Below, in pieces: positions 27,774 through 36,065 of a stretch of DNA of 64,000 bases (position 1 is the stretch's first letter; every line of letters starts with the position of its first letter). The translations under genes were made by a program, and so were the position numbers. The notes beneath the pieces are model-generated. The model saw only the letters and a program-made list of their open reading frames with translations, did no database searches and was not told where the DNA came from. Source of the DNA: Prevotella sp. UBA2809 (GTDB lineage Bacteria; Bacteroidota; Bacteroidia; Bacteroidales; Bacteroidaceae); assembly GCA_002351725.1 (NCBI GenBank), contig DEHD01000008.1:78962-142961 (forward strand), written 5' to 3'.

Positions 27774-27851
27774 ATGAATTAGTGACTTTTTCTTGGGTAA
27801 AATGGTGCCTGTGACTTATTAAAACAAATAAAAACAAATATCATTGGTAAG

Positions 27852-28373
27852 ATGGAATTATTTAAAAAGCTATTTGGGAAACAGCATGATAAAGAACTGG
27901 AAGAAAAGCCTGTTGAATATAGTGTCATGTACCCCCAAATCGAAGTAGTCGATTTAGAAGATTGGAAATGGGGCTATGATCCTTATGGCTATCCTGAGCA
28001 AAAAGAAGCATCAGAAGAAATTGGTGTAGTGTGGGATATATGGCCAATTATTATATCACATTCATACAATCTACTTGTGGATAAATATAAAGGAAAATGG
28101 GAAAAGCCAAATAACGTGCCGAAGTTCTATCATCTACGATTTTCATATAATAATAAAGACTACGGCGTATTTATAGCATTACAAGGCGGTGACAGTACCA
28201 AAGCAACTATGGAAAGGACTGCCTACGAAGCCTTTGTAAAGGGTTGTGAAGAGAATAACATGATTCCACTAATTGCTAATGGATGGGGAATAATTTATGA
28301 ACCCAATGAAAATCAGCCTTATTATATACGTCTGTATGATGGCTATACATTTGAAATAGTTAATATAAAATGA
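27852..28373 (+). CDS. Uncharacterised cytoplasmic protein
   Basis: The 173-residue soluble protein has no recognised domain. A lysine-rich start (MELFKKLFGKQHDKELEEK) precedes an acidic, tryptophan-rich core (VDLEDWKWGYDPYGYPEQKE) and RTAYEAFVKGCEENNMIPLI. It closes the cargo operon: an intrinsic terminator lies about 70 bp after its stop. It could be an immunity or chaperone-like factor, but nothing in the sequence proves that. Confidence 0.6.
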   Translation: MELFKKLFGKQHDKELEEKPVEYSVMYPQIEVVDLEDWKWGYDPYGYPEQKEASEEIGVVWDIWPIIISHSYNLLVDKYKGKWEKPNNVPKFYHLRFSYNNKDYGVFIALQGGDSTKATMERTAYEAFVKGCEENNMIPLIANGWGIIYEPNENQPYYIRLYDGYTFEIVNIK

Positions 28374-28447
28374 CTTATTTATGAAAATATTGAGATTATA
28401 TACTCTTTTCTAAAAAAGTCACTCTAGACTAAAGAAATCAAGTAGAA

Positions 28448-28474
28448 TGGGCTTTATGCTCATTCTCTTTTTAT
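28448..28474 (+). terminator. Intrinsic terminator of the cargo operon
   Basis: GAATGGGC/GCTCATTC with loop TTTAT precedes TCTTTTT. From here to 28948 no credible protein gene is visible. Confidence 0.65.
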
Positions 28475-28536
28475 ATGGTGCAACTCCAAATGAAAATTCG
28501 GACTTTAGGGATACATAAAAAATATTTCAAAAAATC

Positions 28537-28567
28537 TTGTGCTTACTAAAAAAATGCCATATCTTTA
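28537..28567 (+). promoter_or_regulatory. Promoter-like element of a small RNA unit
   Basis: TTG (28537-28539), 20-bp spacer and TATCTTTA (28560-28567); only the last base departs from consensus. Confidence 0.45.
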
Positions 28568-28573
28568 CTTATA

Positions 28574-28833
28574 GAAGCTTGGGGATCTGGAGGACTTTTC
28601 TATACTTGTATTTTCTTAGTAACTCATGGCATATAAATTTGTTTAATTTCAACTCCAGATCCTTCGAGCTTTGTAAAACATAACAAGAAGAGCATCCCAA
28701 TTCCATTTTAAAAAAAACGGAAAATGATTTGGAAGTAATATTTAAGATGTATATATTTGATACAGTTATAGGTTAAGACCGAACAAGATACTGACAAATA
28801 ATTGGGCATAATGTATATGCCTTTTTATTTTTC
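28574..28833 (+). ncRNA. Possible small RNA with long stem and own terminator
   Basis: A promoter-like element ends at 28567. GGATCTGGAG (28583-28592) pairs perfectly with CTCCAGATCC (28653-28662), and AAGCT/AGCTT extends the stem outside an internal loop. A terminator GGCATA/TATGCC with loop ATGTA (28805-28821) and T-rich tail ends the unit. No ORF longer than 25 codons lies inside. It sits between the cargo operon and the phage-like block. Confidence 0.45.
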
Positions 28834-28948
28834 ACATGGTGAAAGTTTATTTTTCAGAGGCTCTCTTATATAAAAGGAAAAAAGTATCGCATCATTCCAG
28901 ATAAACTCAAAAATCAGATTCGTCAATATGAATTAAATGCTGATGTAT

Positions 28949-29083
28949 ATGGAGAAAAAAAGAATCTCAAATGATTATGGAGGTAGAGCAGACATTAGAA
29001 AAGATAGTAATTTTGATAAAATGATAGATAAAATGATTGAAAGTAACTTAGACAGATGGGATCCGTATGATTATGGTCGATGA
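28949..29083 (+). CDS. Possible 44-residue phage-like ORF
   Basis: ATG 28949 opens a 44-residue frame with a charged product (MEKKRISNDYGGRADIRKDS; ending DRWDPYDYGR) and stop TGA. Overlapping upstream frames, 28836-28901 and 28882-28974, read like pieces of another small gene with a one-base shift. Size and composition recall small phage genes. It may be real or a remnant. Confidence 0.35.
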   Translation: MEKKRISNDYGGRADIRKDSNFDKMIDKMIESNLDRWDPYDYGR

Positions 29084-29128
29084 ATAAGTTAGATTTATGA
29101 AAACATCTAAAAACATGATACCCTGATT

Positions 29129-30892
29129 ATGAATATTATTATTGATGGTGGGTAGACTCGTTATCTTAGCGAGCTTCCCGATTTTTAGGATGGACTACCA
29201 CATGGGATAGTCAACAAAACAAAAACGGACGTGGGCGGTACTTATGTTGCGGCAAACTGTAGTTCAAACTACATAATAGTCTGCCCATTCCGTGATTTAG
29301 TAGATAGCATAGCAGCAGATAAGAATAACAAATATGAGGTATTCAAGTGTTATGGCAAAACAAAAGAAAGTGAGTTCAGGAAATATACCAAAGAACACTA
29401 GATTTACAAGATTGCCATTACCTATGACAGTCTTGGTAAATTACTAAGATGGTTGAATGACGAAACAAAAGGTTGGAAGTTGCTTATAGATGAATATCAC
29501 TTGATACTTGAAGATATGGATTTTAGAGAGAATGCTATAATGGAGATGATCTATACTGTAACCAAGTTCGACCATTACACTTTTCTTTCAGCAACTCCAA
29601 TGGACGAAGATTATGAAATAGACTTCTTCAAGCAACTACCACATTATAAAGTGGTATGGAAGAAAGGACTACCTATTGTTGTGAAGAAGATAAAAACAAC
29701 ATGCCTCAGCAAAGGATTATGTAACTTGATTAAGATTTTCCGTGAAGATGGATTCAGAATACCAGATATAAATGGAGAATTAAAAGAAGTTGAACAGTTG
29801 TTCATCTTTTTAAACTCAGTTACTACCGCAAGGCAAATAGCAGATACGCTTGAACTTGACGAAGATGAAATAAAGATATGCTGTGCAGAAAGGAAAAGGA
29901 ATAGACTTTTACTTGGTAAATATTAGATTGAATCGGTATGCAGCCCCAATAAAACAATCAACTTCTTCACCAAGAAATGTTTCCAAGGCTGTAACCTCTT
30001 TTCCAACAATGGACTTATTATCGTGGCGAGTGACGCATACAGGACGCAAACACTAATAGATATATCTACTACTATGGAGCAAATATCAGGCCGTTTAAGA
30101 GAAAATGACGATTACAAGAACATATTCCGTAACACAATGGTACATATATACTCCACGAACAAGAACATTCTGACAGATGAAGAATTTGAGTAGAAGATGA
30201 AAAAGAAAGAGGAAGATGCAGCACGTCTGTTATCATTACAAGAAAAGGCTGACGAGAAGGAACTGGCTACTTTAATAAGAAAAGTGAATATTGAAACGGA
30301 CTTGCTATCCATTATAAATGGGAGACTGAAATATAATGAGATTAAAAAGAAATCATTCTACTTTAAATAGGATATTAGAAAGACATATAAGGATGGTATC
30401 TACCTACGAGCAAGGTATGACGAATCAGAGAAATTCATCCAAACCAACCAAGAATTGTGGAAGGATTTTGATATAGAGATGGCTAGAGCCGTTACCATTT
30501 CATACGAACAGTTATTGAAAGATTATCTGGATCATCCATCAGAATCATACGAACAAGAATACCCAGAGTTTAAAGATTTCAGACGATACCTGAAAGAAAC
30601 AGAAATGAATAGTTGCAGATGGAATAAGGATAAGATGATGAAGATGGTTGAAGATTACAAAAAGATGAATGCCGTATATAAAGCTATATATCGGAAAGGG
30701 TTTATCAGTAGCAAAGACTTAAAGGCTCTCTTTACTAAAGAATTCAAGAAGAGGGGTATCTCCATAAGCCCCAAAGCAACACAGATAATGAATTGTGACC
30801 TATATGAGATAAAGAAAAGTAAAGTACGTATTAAAGGAAAACTGACAGACGGATATGAGATTGGTGACTGGAAATTCAAAATTGAAATGTAA
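29129..30892 (+). CDS. Superfamily 2-like helicase gene with six in-frame TAG codons
   Basis: From ATG 29129 to TAA 30890-30892 one frame of 587 codons is open except for TAG at 29153, 29186, 29399, 29924, 30191 and 30368 (codons 9, 20, 91, 266, 355, 414). There is no TAA, TGA or frameshift. With TAG read as an amino acid the protein shows helicase motifs: NKTKTDVGGTY at 29-39 (P-loop-like), LLIDEYH at 118-124 (motif II), LSATP at 153-157 (motif III) and QISGRLRE near 318 (motif VI). It resembles DNA helicases of Bacteroidetes phages as I remember them. CAA and CAG are also used for Gln. The alternative is an inactivated gene. Confidence 0.75.
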
Positions 30893-30894
30893 TT

Positions 30895-31008
30895 ATGAAA
30901 CAACTAATAAAACGAGGCGAAAAGCATATTAATATCGTGGATATTATCAATTAGAAAGGAGATATATACTATCTCAACTTAATGAAGAAAATGGCATAGA
31001 ACAGATAA
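30895..31008 (+). CDS. Small ORF of 37 codons with two in-frame TAG
   Basis: ATG 30895, two bases after the helicase stop, opens a frame with TAG at 30952 and 30997 and a TAA end at 31006-31008. The product is basic (MKQLIKRGEKHINIVDI; LNLMKKMA). Its tight spacing fits a phage-style operon. Because it is short it could be chance, but the TAG-only pattern agrees with its neighbours. Confidence 0.4.
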
Positions 31009-31033
31009 TTTGAATGAAATATGAACTATGATT

Positions 31034-31726
31034 ATGAAGGATTTATAGCTACTTTTTAATGAATCGACGAGCCTTTTTGAGATATTGAATAAACAAGGTT
31101 TAAAATGCACAAATGAAAACATAGAAATATTAAAAGAAGAACTTGAACAACATGGCATAGATTATTCATGCATTCCAACAAAGACATTATTTAAGAAACT
31201 ACCTTTGGAAGAAATACTTATAGAAGACAGTAACTACGATTCTTCCAAATTAAAGAAAAAGCTTATTGAAGCAGGTCTAAAAGAGGATCGTTGCGAAGAG
31301 TGTGGTATCGGTAATGAATGGAATGGCAAACCACTAACATTACAAGTCCATCATATAAACGGGAATCACAGAGATAACAGGATTGAAAACCTACAAATTC
31401 TATGTCCGAATTGTCATAGCCAGACGGAAAACTATGGAAGTAAAAATATAAAGAAACATAATTACTGTGCAGATTGTGGAAAAGAGATTGCTTTGGGTTC
31501 TACATGGTGTACTAAATGTGCAGCAAAGCATCATCGAGTTTACAAAGTCGATATTGACAAGAGGCCTACCAAGAAAGAACTTTTTGAACTAATAAAAACA
31601 AAGCCCTTTACAGAAATTGGTAGAATGTTTGGTGTTACAGATAATACTATTAGGAAATGGTGCAAGAATATGGGATTACCATCTACTAAGAAAGAGTTGC
31701 TAATCATATATTCAGAACAGCCATAA
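31034..31726 (+). CDS. HNH endonuclease gene with one in-frame TAG near the start
   Basis: The recognisable domain is open from 31085 (TTG), but the frame extends upstream through TAG at 31046-31048 (codon 5) to ATG 31034, giving 230 residues. The HNH core is LQVHHINGNHRDNRIENLQ with CEECG before and CPNCHSQ after it (about 86-128). A second Cys4 zinc ribbon, YCADCGKE..WCTKC, and a helix-turn-helix end, FTEIGRMFGVTDNTIRKW near 193, follow. This is the layout of phage and homing-type nucleases. The final stop is TAA. Confidence 0.8.
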
Positions 31727-31743
31727 ATTATGGATTATTACAA

Positions 31744-31783
31744 AACGGGAGAAAGGTAATTCTTTTCTTCCGTTTTTTGTTTT
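31744..31783 (+). terminator. Terminator after the HNH gene
   Basis: AACGGGAGAAA pairs imperfectly with TTTCTTCCGTT and is followed by TTTTT. Confidence 0.55.
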
Positions 31784-31858
31784 TTAACGTGGAGCATACT
31801 TAAATAGTCGAATAAAATGTTTAATTTTACAACCGAAAAGCAAGAGGAATTTACTAAT

Positions 31859-31878
31859 AGTTTACCTATAGTTGACCT
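31859..31878. promoter_or_regulatory. GTTTACC/GTTGACC motifs, possible recombinase arm sites (right)
   Basis: AGTTTACC (31859-31866) and AGTTGACCT (31870-31878) repeat the motifs found at 19586-19619, about 65 bp inside attR. Confidence 0.5.
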
Positions 31879-31942
31879 TTAGCTTATAAGAGAGTTCTAT
31901 AACATGCTGATAATGAGACTACAACAATATATTAAGGATATA

Positions 31943-31992
31943 GCCTTCTAAGCAGTAGGTCTTGGGTTCGAGCCCCAACCGAATCACAAAAA
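31943..31992 (+). repeat. Right attachment repeat (attR)
   Basis: It is identical over 50 bp to 19391-19440. It holds only the 3' part of tRNA-Arg, without D arm or 5' acceptor strand, so it is not a second tRNA gene. Confidence 0.93.
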
Positions 31993-32024
31993 AGAGAGGT
32001 ATTGTCGATACCTCTCTTTTTTAT
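31993..32024. terminator. Original terminator of the tRNA-Arg locus
   Basis: GAGAGGTAT/ATACCTCTC with loop TGTCG and a T-run. Before insertion it would have followed the tRNA directly. It can also stop the convergent thioredoxin-like gene. Confidence 0.8.
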
Positions 32025-32034
32025 TTCCATATCA

Positions 32035-33021
32035 TTATTCTCCAAATATCTCTTTTAGTTTAGCTTGGAGACCTTCTGCACGAAGACCACGAGCAACAAT
32101 CTTGCCCTGAGGGTCGATAAGCAGATTGTCGGGGATGCTGTTTACACCATAGACCTCAGCAGCAACTGTACGCCAGTACTTAAGATCTGATAGGTGAATC
32201 CAAGGCATCTTAAGCTGCTCGATAGCCTTAACCCAAGCCTCTTTCTTGCTATCGAAAGACAAGCCAACAACATCAAAACCCTTTGTATGATACTTATCGT
32301 AAGCAGCTACTACATTAGGCATCTCCATACGACAGGGTCCACACCATGATGCCCAGAAATCAACAAGCACCCAACGGCCCTTGCCTACATACTCGCTGAG
32401 CTTATGCATGTTACCATCAACATCAGCCTCCTCAAGATCGGTGAACTGCTGACCAATAAACGCATTCTTTTTAGCGCGAACAGCCATTTCCTGAGCCAGA
32501 TATTCCAACTGAGGCTTTACTGTAGGATAACTAAGCCACATTGGCTTGGTTGCAACAACACTATCAAGACGCTCCATACCAAAGTGCTCGGCATATTCCA
32601 TGAGGAAAGCAACAGGGATAAGAGTATTGCGCTCGTCCTTAAAAATCTTAGCAATGAGCTCGGGGTTTGGAGTAGTGTTAGCCAAATCGTATTTCACCAG
32701 ACGCTCGTTAACAGGCGAACCCTTGAGAGTATTGTCGTTAAGATTAACTGATACAGGAGTACCATCGTTGAAGAAAAGTGTTAACCAAGCGGCTTTCTCG
32801 CCACCAACTGCCATCAGGGCATCCTTATCGGCTTCGCCAGTAATGGTGAACTTGCCATCAGCAACAACAGCAGTACCAATAAGAGCACGACTGTTACGAT
32901 CAGCCAGCATCACCTTGGTTCCATTCTCACTACAAACACCAGTAACAACACACTTTATCTTTTGTGCCCCAACGGGCAGAGCAGCCAAAACCAAGAGGGC
33001 TGCGGTCAAAATCTTTTTCAT
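32035..33021 (-). CDS. Secreted thioredoxin-like (TlpA/ResA-type) protein with DUF4369-like N-terminus
   Basis: The 328-residue product has a signal peptide (LAALPVGAQK, about 19 residues). An N-terminal beta-rich DUF4369-like domain precedes a TlpA-type thioredoxin domain with FWASWCGPCRMEMPN near residue 226, whose CGPC is the redox pair. The conserved Pro lies in NSIPDNLLIDPQGKIVARG. Such proteins reduce disulfides in the periplasm. It is the last gene in the ilvD operon, 11 bp after the thioesterase. Confidence 0.87.
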   Translation of the reverse strand: MKKILTAALLVLAALPVGAQKIKCVVTGVCSENGTKVMLADRNSRALIGTAVVADGKFTITGEADKDALMAVGGEKAAWLTLFFNDGTPVSVNLNDNTLKGSPVNERLVKYDLANTTPNPELIAKIFKDERNTLIPVAFLMEYAEHFGMERLDSVVATKPMWLSYPTVKPQLEYLAQEMAVRAKKNAFIGQQFTDLEEADVDGNMHKLSEYVGKGRWVLVDFWASWCGPCRMEMPNVVAAYDKYHTKGFDVVGLSFDSKKEAWVKAIEQLKMPWIHLSDLKYWRTVAAEVYGVNSIPDNLLIDPQGKIVARGLRAEGLQAKLKEIFGE

Positions 33022-33032
33022 ATCTAGTTTCT

Positions 33033-33776
33033 TTATTTGTTAAATATCACTTTACTGCGACAACACTCCACGTCGCCATCCTTACAGATACGTACACAAT
33101 ACTCGTTTTCATTAGTCTGCGACATATAGAACGAAAGCGTATCGCCCTGATGAGCCTCGGCCACATAGGCTATCTCGAAACGTTTAATCTGATGCTCACG
33201 ATACCAATCCAGATTCCATAAATCGAGTACATGCTCGATGTATTTGACCGAATTGATATGGCCATTGATATCTACATCGTTATATTTGGTTTCGACAGTA
33301 GCAACCAACTGTGCCGAATCGTCCATTTTCACACGTCCGCCCTTATCAATGGGGCATTCTTTATCAGTAACAATCCAGTTGTTGATAGCACCATTGTCAA
33401 TCGCATATATGTCAGTTGGCTGACGTGTCTCGGTATCAATCATAGCCCAGATACTGCGACCATAGCCATACACCTTGCCATCCTCGCCTACCACACGGAA
33501 GTTACGACTGGTAAAGTACTTCATGGCACTCTCAACCCAGGTTTCAACATTAAACTTGGTGTACATCTGCGGCATCTCGTCCATCTCAATAGCCAGTCGT
33601 GAGAGTACCCATGAACGCTTGATGGTCATCAGATATTTCATACCGAAACCACGTGCCGACGAATGATAATCAGCAGCATTCAGCATGTGATTACCCATAT
33701 GCCCCATAAACAATCGCTGCGAAAAATCACAGTGAAAGGGCTCTGCTAAAAACTCATAAACTCCAATCTTATCCAT
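33033..33776 (-). CDS. Acyl-ACP thioesterase (FatA/FatB family)
   Basis: The 247-residue hotdog-fold enzyme should release fatty acids from acyl carrier protein in the cytoplasm. Family features include SARGFGMKYLMTIKRSWVLSRLAI near 39, and DVDINGHINSVKYIEHVLDLW near 168 in the second hotdog, where Asn and His are the usual catalytic residues. Its start overlaps ilvH by 8 bp. Association with ilvDBH is common in Bacteroidales and suggests a link to branched-chain acid or lipid metabolism. Confidence 0.88.
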   Translation of the reverse strand: MDKIGVYEFLAEPFHCDFSQRLFMGHMGNHMLNAADYHSSARGFGMKYLMTIKRSWVLSRLAIEMDEMPQMYTKFNVETWVESAMKYFTSRNFRVVGEDGKVYGYGRSIWAMIDTETRQPTDIYAIDNGAINNWIVTDKECPIDKGGRVKMDDSAQLVATVETKYNDVDINGHINSVKYIEHVLDLWNLDWYREHQIKRFEIAYVAEAHQGDTLSFYMSQTNENEYCVRICKDGDVECCRSKVIFNK

Positions 33777-34311
33777 TCTCTTGTCTCGACTCTAAAAATT
33801 CGCTCACCTGTTCCTGCATACCACGGGTTACAGCAATACGTCCGCTACGCGTGTACTGCAACACGCAACCAAACGTATCCAGCGCACGGAACAAAGATAT
33901 GATGTCCTCAGTAACTCCATGCATCTGCACGATGGTATAGGTGGGATTTACCTCAATAATATTAGCCTGAGAACGACGGATAGTACGTGATATTTCAGGA
34001 TTTTCAAGCACCATCGGAGTTGACAGCTTATACAAGCCCGACTCACGGATAAACAACTGTTCGTCCGTGAAGTAGTTGGCCTTGATCACATCTATCTTCT
34101 TTTCTATCTGATGGGTAATCTTGATAATCTGATCCTCGTCGCTCCAAGCCGTGATGGTGTACTTATGCACACCAGGAATACTTGAGGCCGAAACATTCAG
34201 GCTCTCGATATTTACCTGGCGACGAGTGAACACAGCTGTAATCTGATTCAGAATACCAGCCACATTCTCCGAGTAAACCAGCAGTGTATATAATTTCTTC
34301 TTATTTTCCAT
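33769..34311 (-). CDS. ilvH: Acetolactate synthase regulatory subunit
   Basis: This is the small subunit of acetohydroxyacid synthase, giving valine feedback control and stimulating the catalytic subunit. The start is taken at 34311 (MENKKKLYTLLVYSENVAG) for 180 aa. The first ACT domain covers about 5-80 (VFTRRQVNIESLNVSASSIPG) and a second ACT-like domain follows (TIVQMHGVTEDIISLFRAL). It is 14 bp after ilvB and overlaps the thioesterase gene. Confidence 0.93.
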   Translation of the reverse strand: MENKKKLYTLLVYSENVAGILNQITAVFTRRQVNIESLNVSASSIPGVHKYTITAWSDEDQIIKITHQIEKKIDVIKANYFTDEQLFIRESGLYKLSTPMVLENPEISRTIRRSQANIIEVNPTYTIVQMHGVTEDIISLFRALDTFGCVLQYTRSGRIAVTRGMQEQVSEFLESRQENG

Positions 34312-34325
34312 AATTATCAAAACTA

Positions 34326-36035
34326 TTAAATCTCAAGCTGCATTTTGTCAACGTCCATACCTGGAGGTGTCATTGGCAGAACATTATCCTCCTCGAGGAT
34401 GGCGCACTCCAGCAGGAATGGGCCATCGGTAGTAAGCATCTTCTTTACAAGGCCGGGCAGATCCTTACGATCGACTGCTGCCGCATAGTTAATACCATAA
34501 CCTTTGGCAATGAGCTCGTAGTTAGGGTTCATCATCTTGGTGAACGATTTACGGCGCATCCAGAACATATCCTGCCACTGGCGCACGTTTCCCAGATAGT
34601 TATTATTCATAACAATCATCTTGACAGGAGCCTGTTGCTCCATGATAGTGCCCAGTTCCTGTATGCACATCTGGAATCCACCGTCGCCCATAAAGCAGCA
34701 CACGGTGCGCTTGCTGTCGGCAAAGGTAGCTCCGATGGCAGCAGGCAGTCCATATCCCATCGTTCCAAGACCGCCACTGGTGCAGAGACTGCGCTTGTGG
34801 TGATACTTGAAGTAGCGTGTTGCAAACAGCTGGTTCTGACCAACATCCGTCACAAGAACTGTATCGTCAGGCGATAACTCTGCCACCATGTGCACCACCT
34901 CTCCCATTCTCAGCGGCCCCTCCTTGGGATGGATGGCAGGCTCGATAACCTTCTCGCGCTCTTTATCGTCGAGAGCCTTAAACGAGTCGCGCCACTCCTG
35001 ATGATTATTTGCGTTGACCAGTGCCGTGATAGCAGGTAACGATTCCTTACAATCCGCCACGACAGCCACATCGGTTTTTACGTTCTTATCAATCTCGCTG
35101 CGATCGATATCCAGATGGATCACCTTAGCCTGCTTAGCGTAGGTTTTCAAGTTGCCGGTCACACGATCGCTAAAACGCATACCGATAGCAATCAGCACAT
35201 CGCATTCCTGCTCTTTCAGATTCACGGCATAGTTACCATGCATACCCAGCATACCCACATTCAACGGATGATTGGATGGGAGTGCCGAAAGTCCTAACAT
35301 GGTTCTTCCTGCGGGGATATCAGCCTTTTCGAGGAAAGCCTTCAGTTCGTTCTGGGCATTACCAAGCTCCACACCCTGCCCCACCAGTGCCAAAGGTTTC
35401 TTGGCATTATTAATCAGTTCGGCAGCCTTTCGTACTGCCTCTTCATCTAACTTTGGATAGGGCACATACGAACGGATGAAGTCGCATTTCATGGGTTCCC
35501 AATCTATTTCCTCTACCTGAGCGTTCTTGGTAAAGTCGAGCACTACAGGACCCGGACGACCAGTACGGGCAATATAGAACGCACGACTGACAGCCCAAGC
35601 CACATCTTCGGCATGACGAATCTGATAGCTCCACTTTGAGATAGGTTGCGACACACCTACAAGGTCAACCTCCTGAAAGAAGTCGGTACCCAGTGCGCCT
35701 GTAGGAACCTGTCCGGCAATCACCACAATGGGTGTCGAATCCATCATGGCATCAGCAATACCCGTCAACGTATTCGTAACACCAGGGCCGCTGGTAACCA
35801 AAGCCACCCCCACTTCGCCACTCACGCGGGCATAGCCCTCAGCAGCATGGGTAGCGCCCTGTTCATGGCGCACTAATATATGGTCGAAGCATTTCTTCTC
35901 GCCTCTTGTGTAATCGTAGAGTGCATCATAAGTAGGCATGATTGAGCCGCCAGGATAACCAAAGATGGTTTTAACCCCCTCGGCCTTCAATGCTCTCATC
36001 AGCGCCTTTGCACCTGTTATTCTATCTCTTAACAT
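34326..36035 (-). CDS. ilvB: Acetolactate synthase catalytic subunit
   Basis: This ThDP enzyme condenses pyruvate to acetolactate (or with 2-ketobutyrate) for valine, leucine and isoleucine synthesis. The 569-residue product has the catalytic Glu region HEQGATHAAEGYARVSG near 56, FAD-domain GMLGMHGNYAVNL near 270, and the ThDP motif GDGGFQMCIQELGTIMEQ..NNNYLG near 455. The start codon lies inside a heptamer repeat tract that forms the ilvD-ilvB spacer. Confidence 0.96.
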   Translation of the reverse strand: MLRDRITGAKALMRALKAEGVKTIFGYPGGSIMPTYDALYDYTRGEKKCFDHILVRHEQGATHAAEGYARVSGEVGVALVTSGPGVTNTLTGIADAMMDSTPIVVIAGQVPTGALGTDFFQEVDLVGVSQPISKWSYQIRHAEDVAWAVSRAFYIARTGRPGPVVLDFTKNAQVEEIDWEPMKCDFIRSYVPYPKLDEEAVRKAAELINNAKKPLALVGQGVELGNAQNELKAFLEKADIPAGRTMLGLSALPSNHPLNVGMLGMHGNYAVNLKEQECDVLIAIGMRFSDRVTGNLKTYAKQAKVIHLDIDRSEIDKNVKTDVAVVADCKESLPAITALVNANNHQEWRDSFKALDDKEREKVIEPAIHPKEGPLRMGEVVHMVAELSPDDTVLVTDVGQNQLFATRYFKYHHKRSLCTSGGLGTMGYGLPAAIGATFADSKRTVCCFMGDGGFQMCIQELGTIMEQQAPVKMIVMNNNYLGNVRQWQDMFWMRRKSFTKMMNPNYELIAKGYGINYAAAVDRKDLPGLVKKMLTTDGPFLLECAILEEDNVLPMTPPGMDVDKMQLEI

Positions 36036-36065
36036 TAAACATTAAACATTAAAGATTAAACATTA
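36031..36065. repeat. Heptamer tract forming the ilvD-ilvB junction
   Basis: Five heptamers run in tandem: AACATTA three times, AAGATTA, AACATTA. On the minus strand they supply the TAA stop of ilvD at one end and the ATG of ilvB at the other. Confidence 0.85.

Larger units (their letters stand above)
19391..31992. mobile_element. Genomic island integrated in tRNA-Arg(TCT)
   Basis: A 12.5-kb insertion runs between two identical 50-bp copies of the tRNA-Arg 3' part. It contains a tyrosine recombinase next to the tRNA, a DUF3871 gene, uncharacterised cargo, structured RNA regions, and a phage-like block with in-frame TAG codons. The whole stretch is visibly more AT-rich than the flanks. No relaxase, coupling protein or structural phage gene is seen, so it is either a satellite that borrows transfer functions or a decayed element. 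Confidence 0.9.

Noticed and set aside
29129..30892. Simple pseudogene explanation for the helicase frame
   Set aside because: Six stops all of one kind, no indel and intact motifs throughout make random decay improbable, although it is not excluded.
31943..31988. A second tRNA-Arg gene
   Set aside because: Only the anticodon loop to 3' end is present; the 5' acceptor strand and D arm are missing, so it is an attachment repeat.
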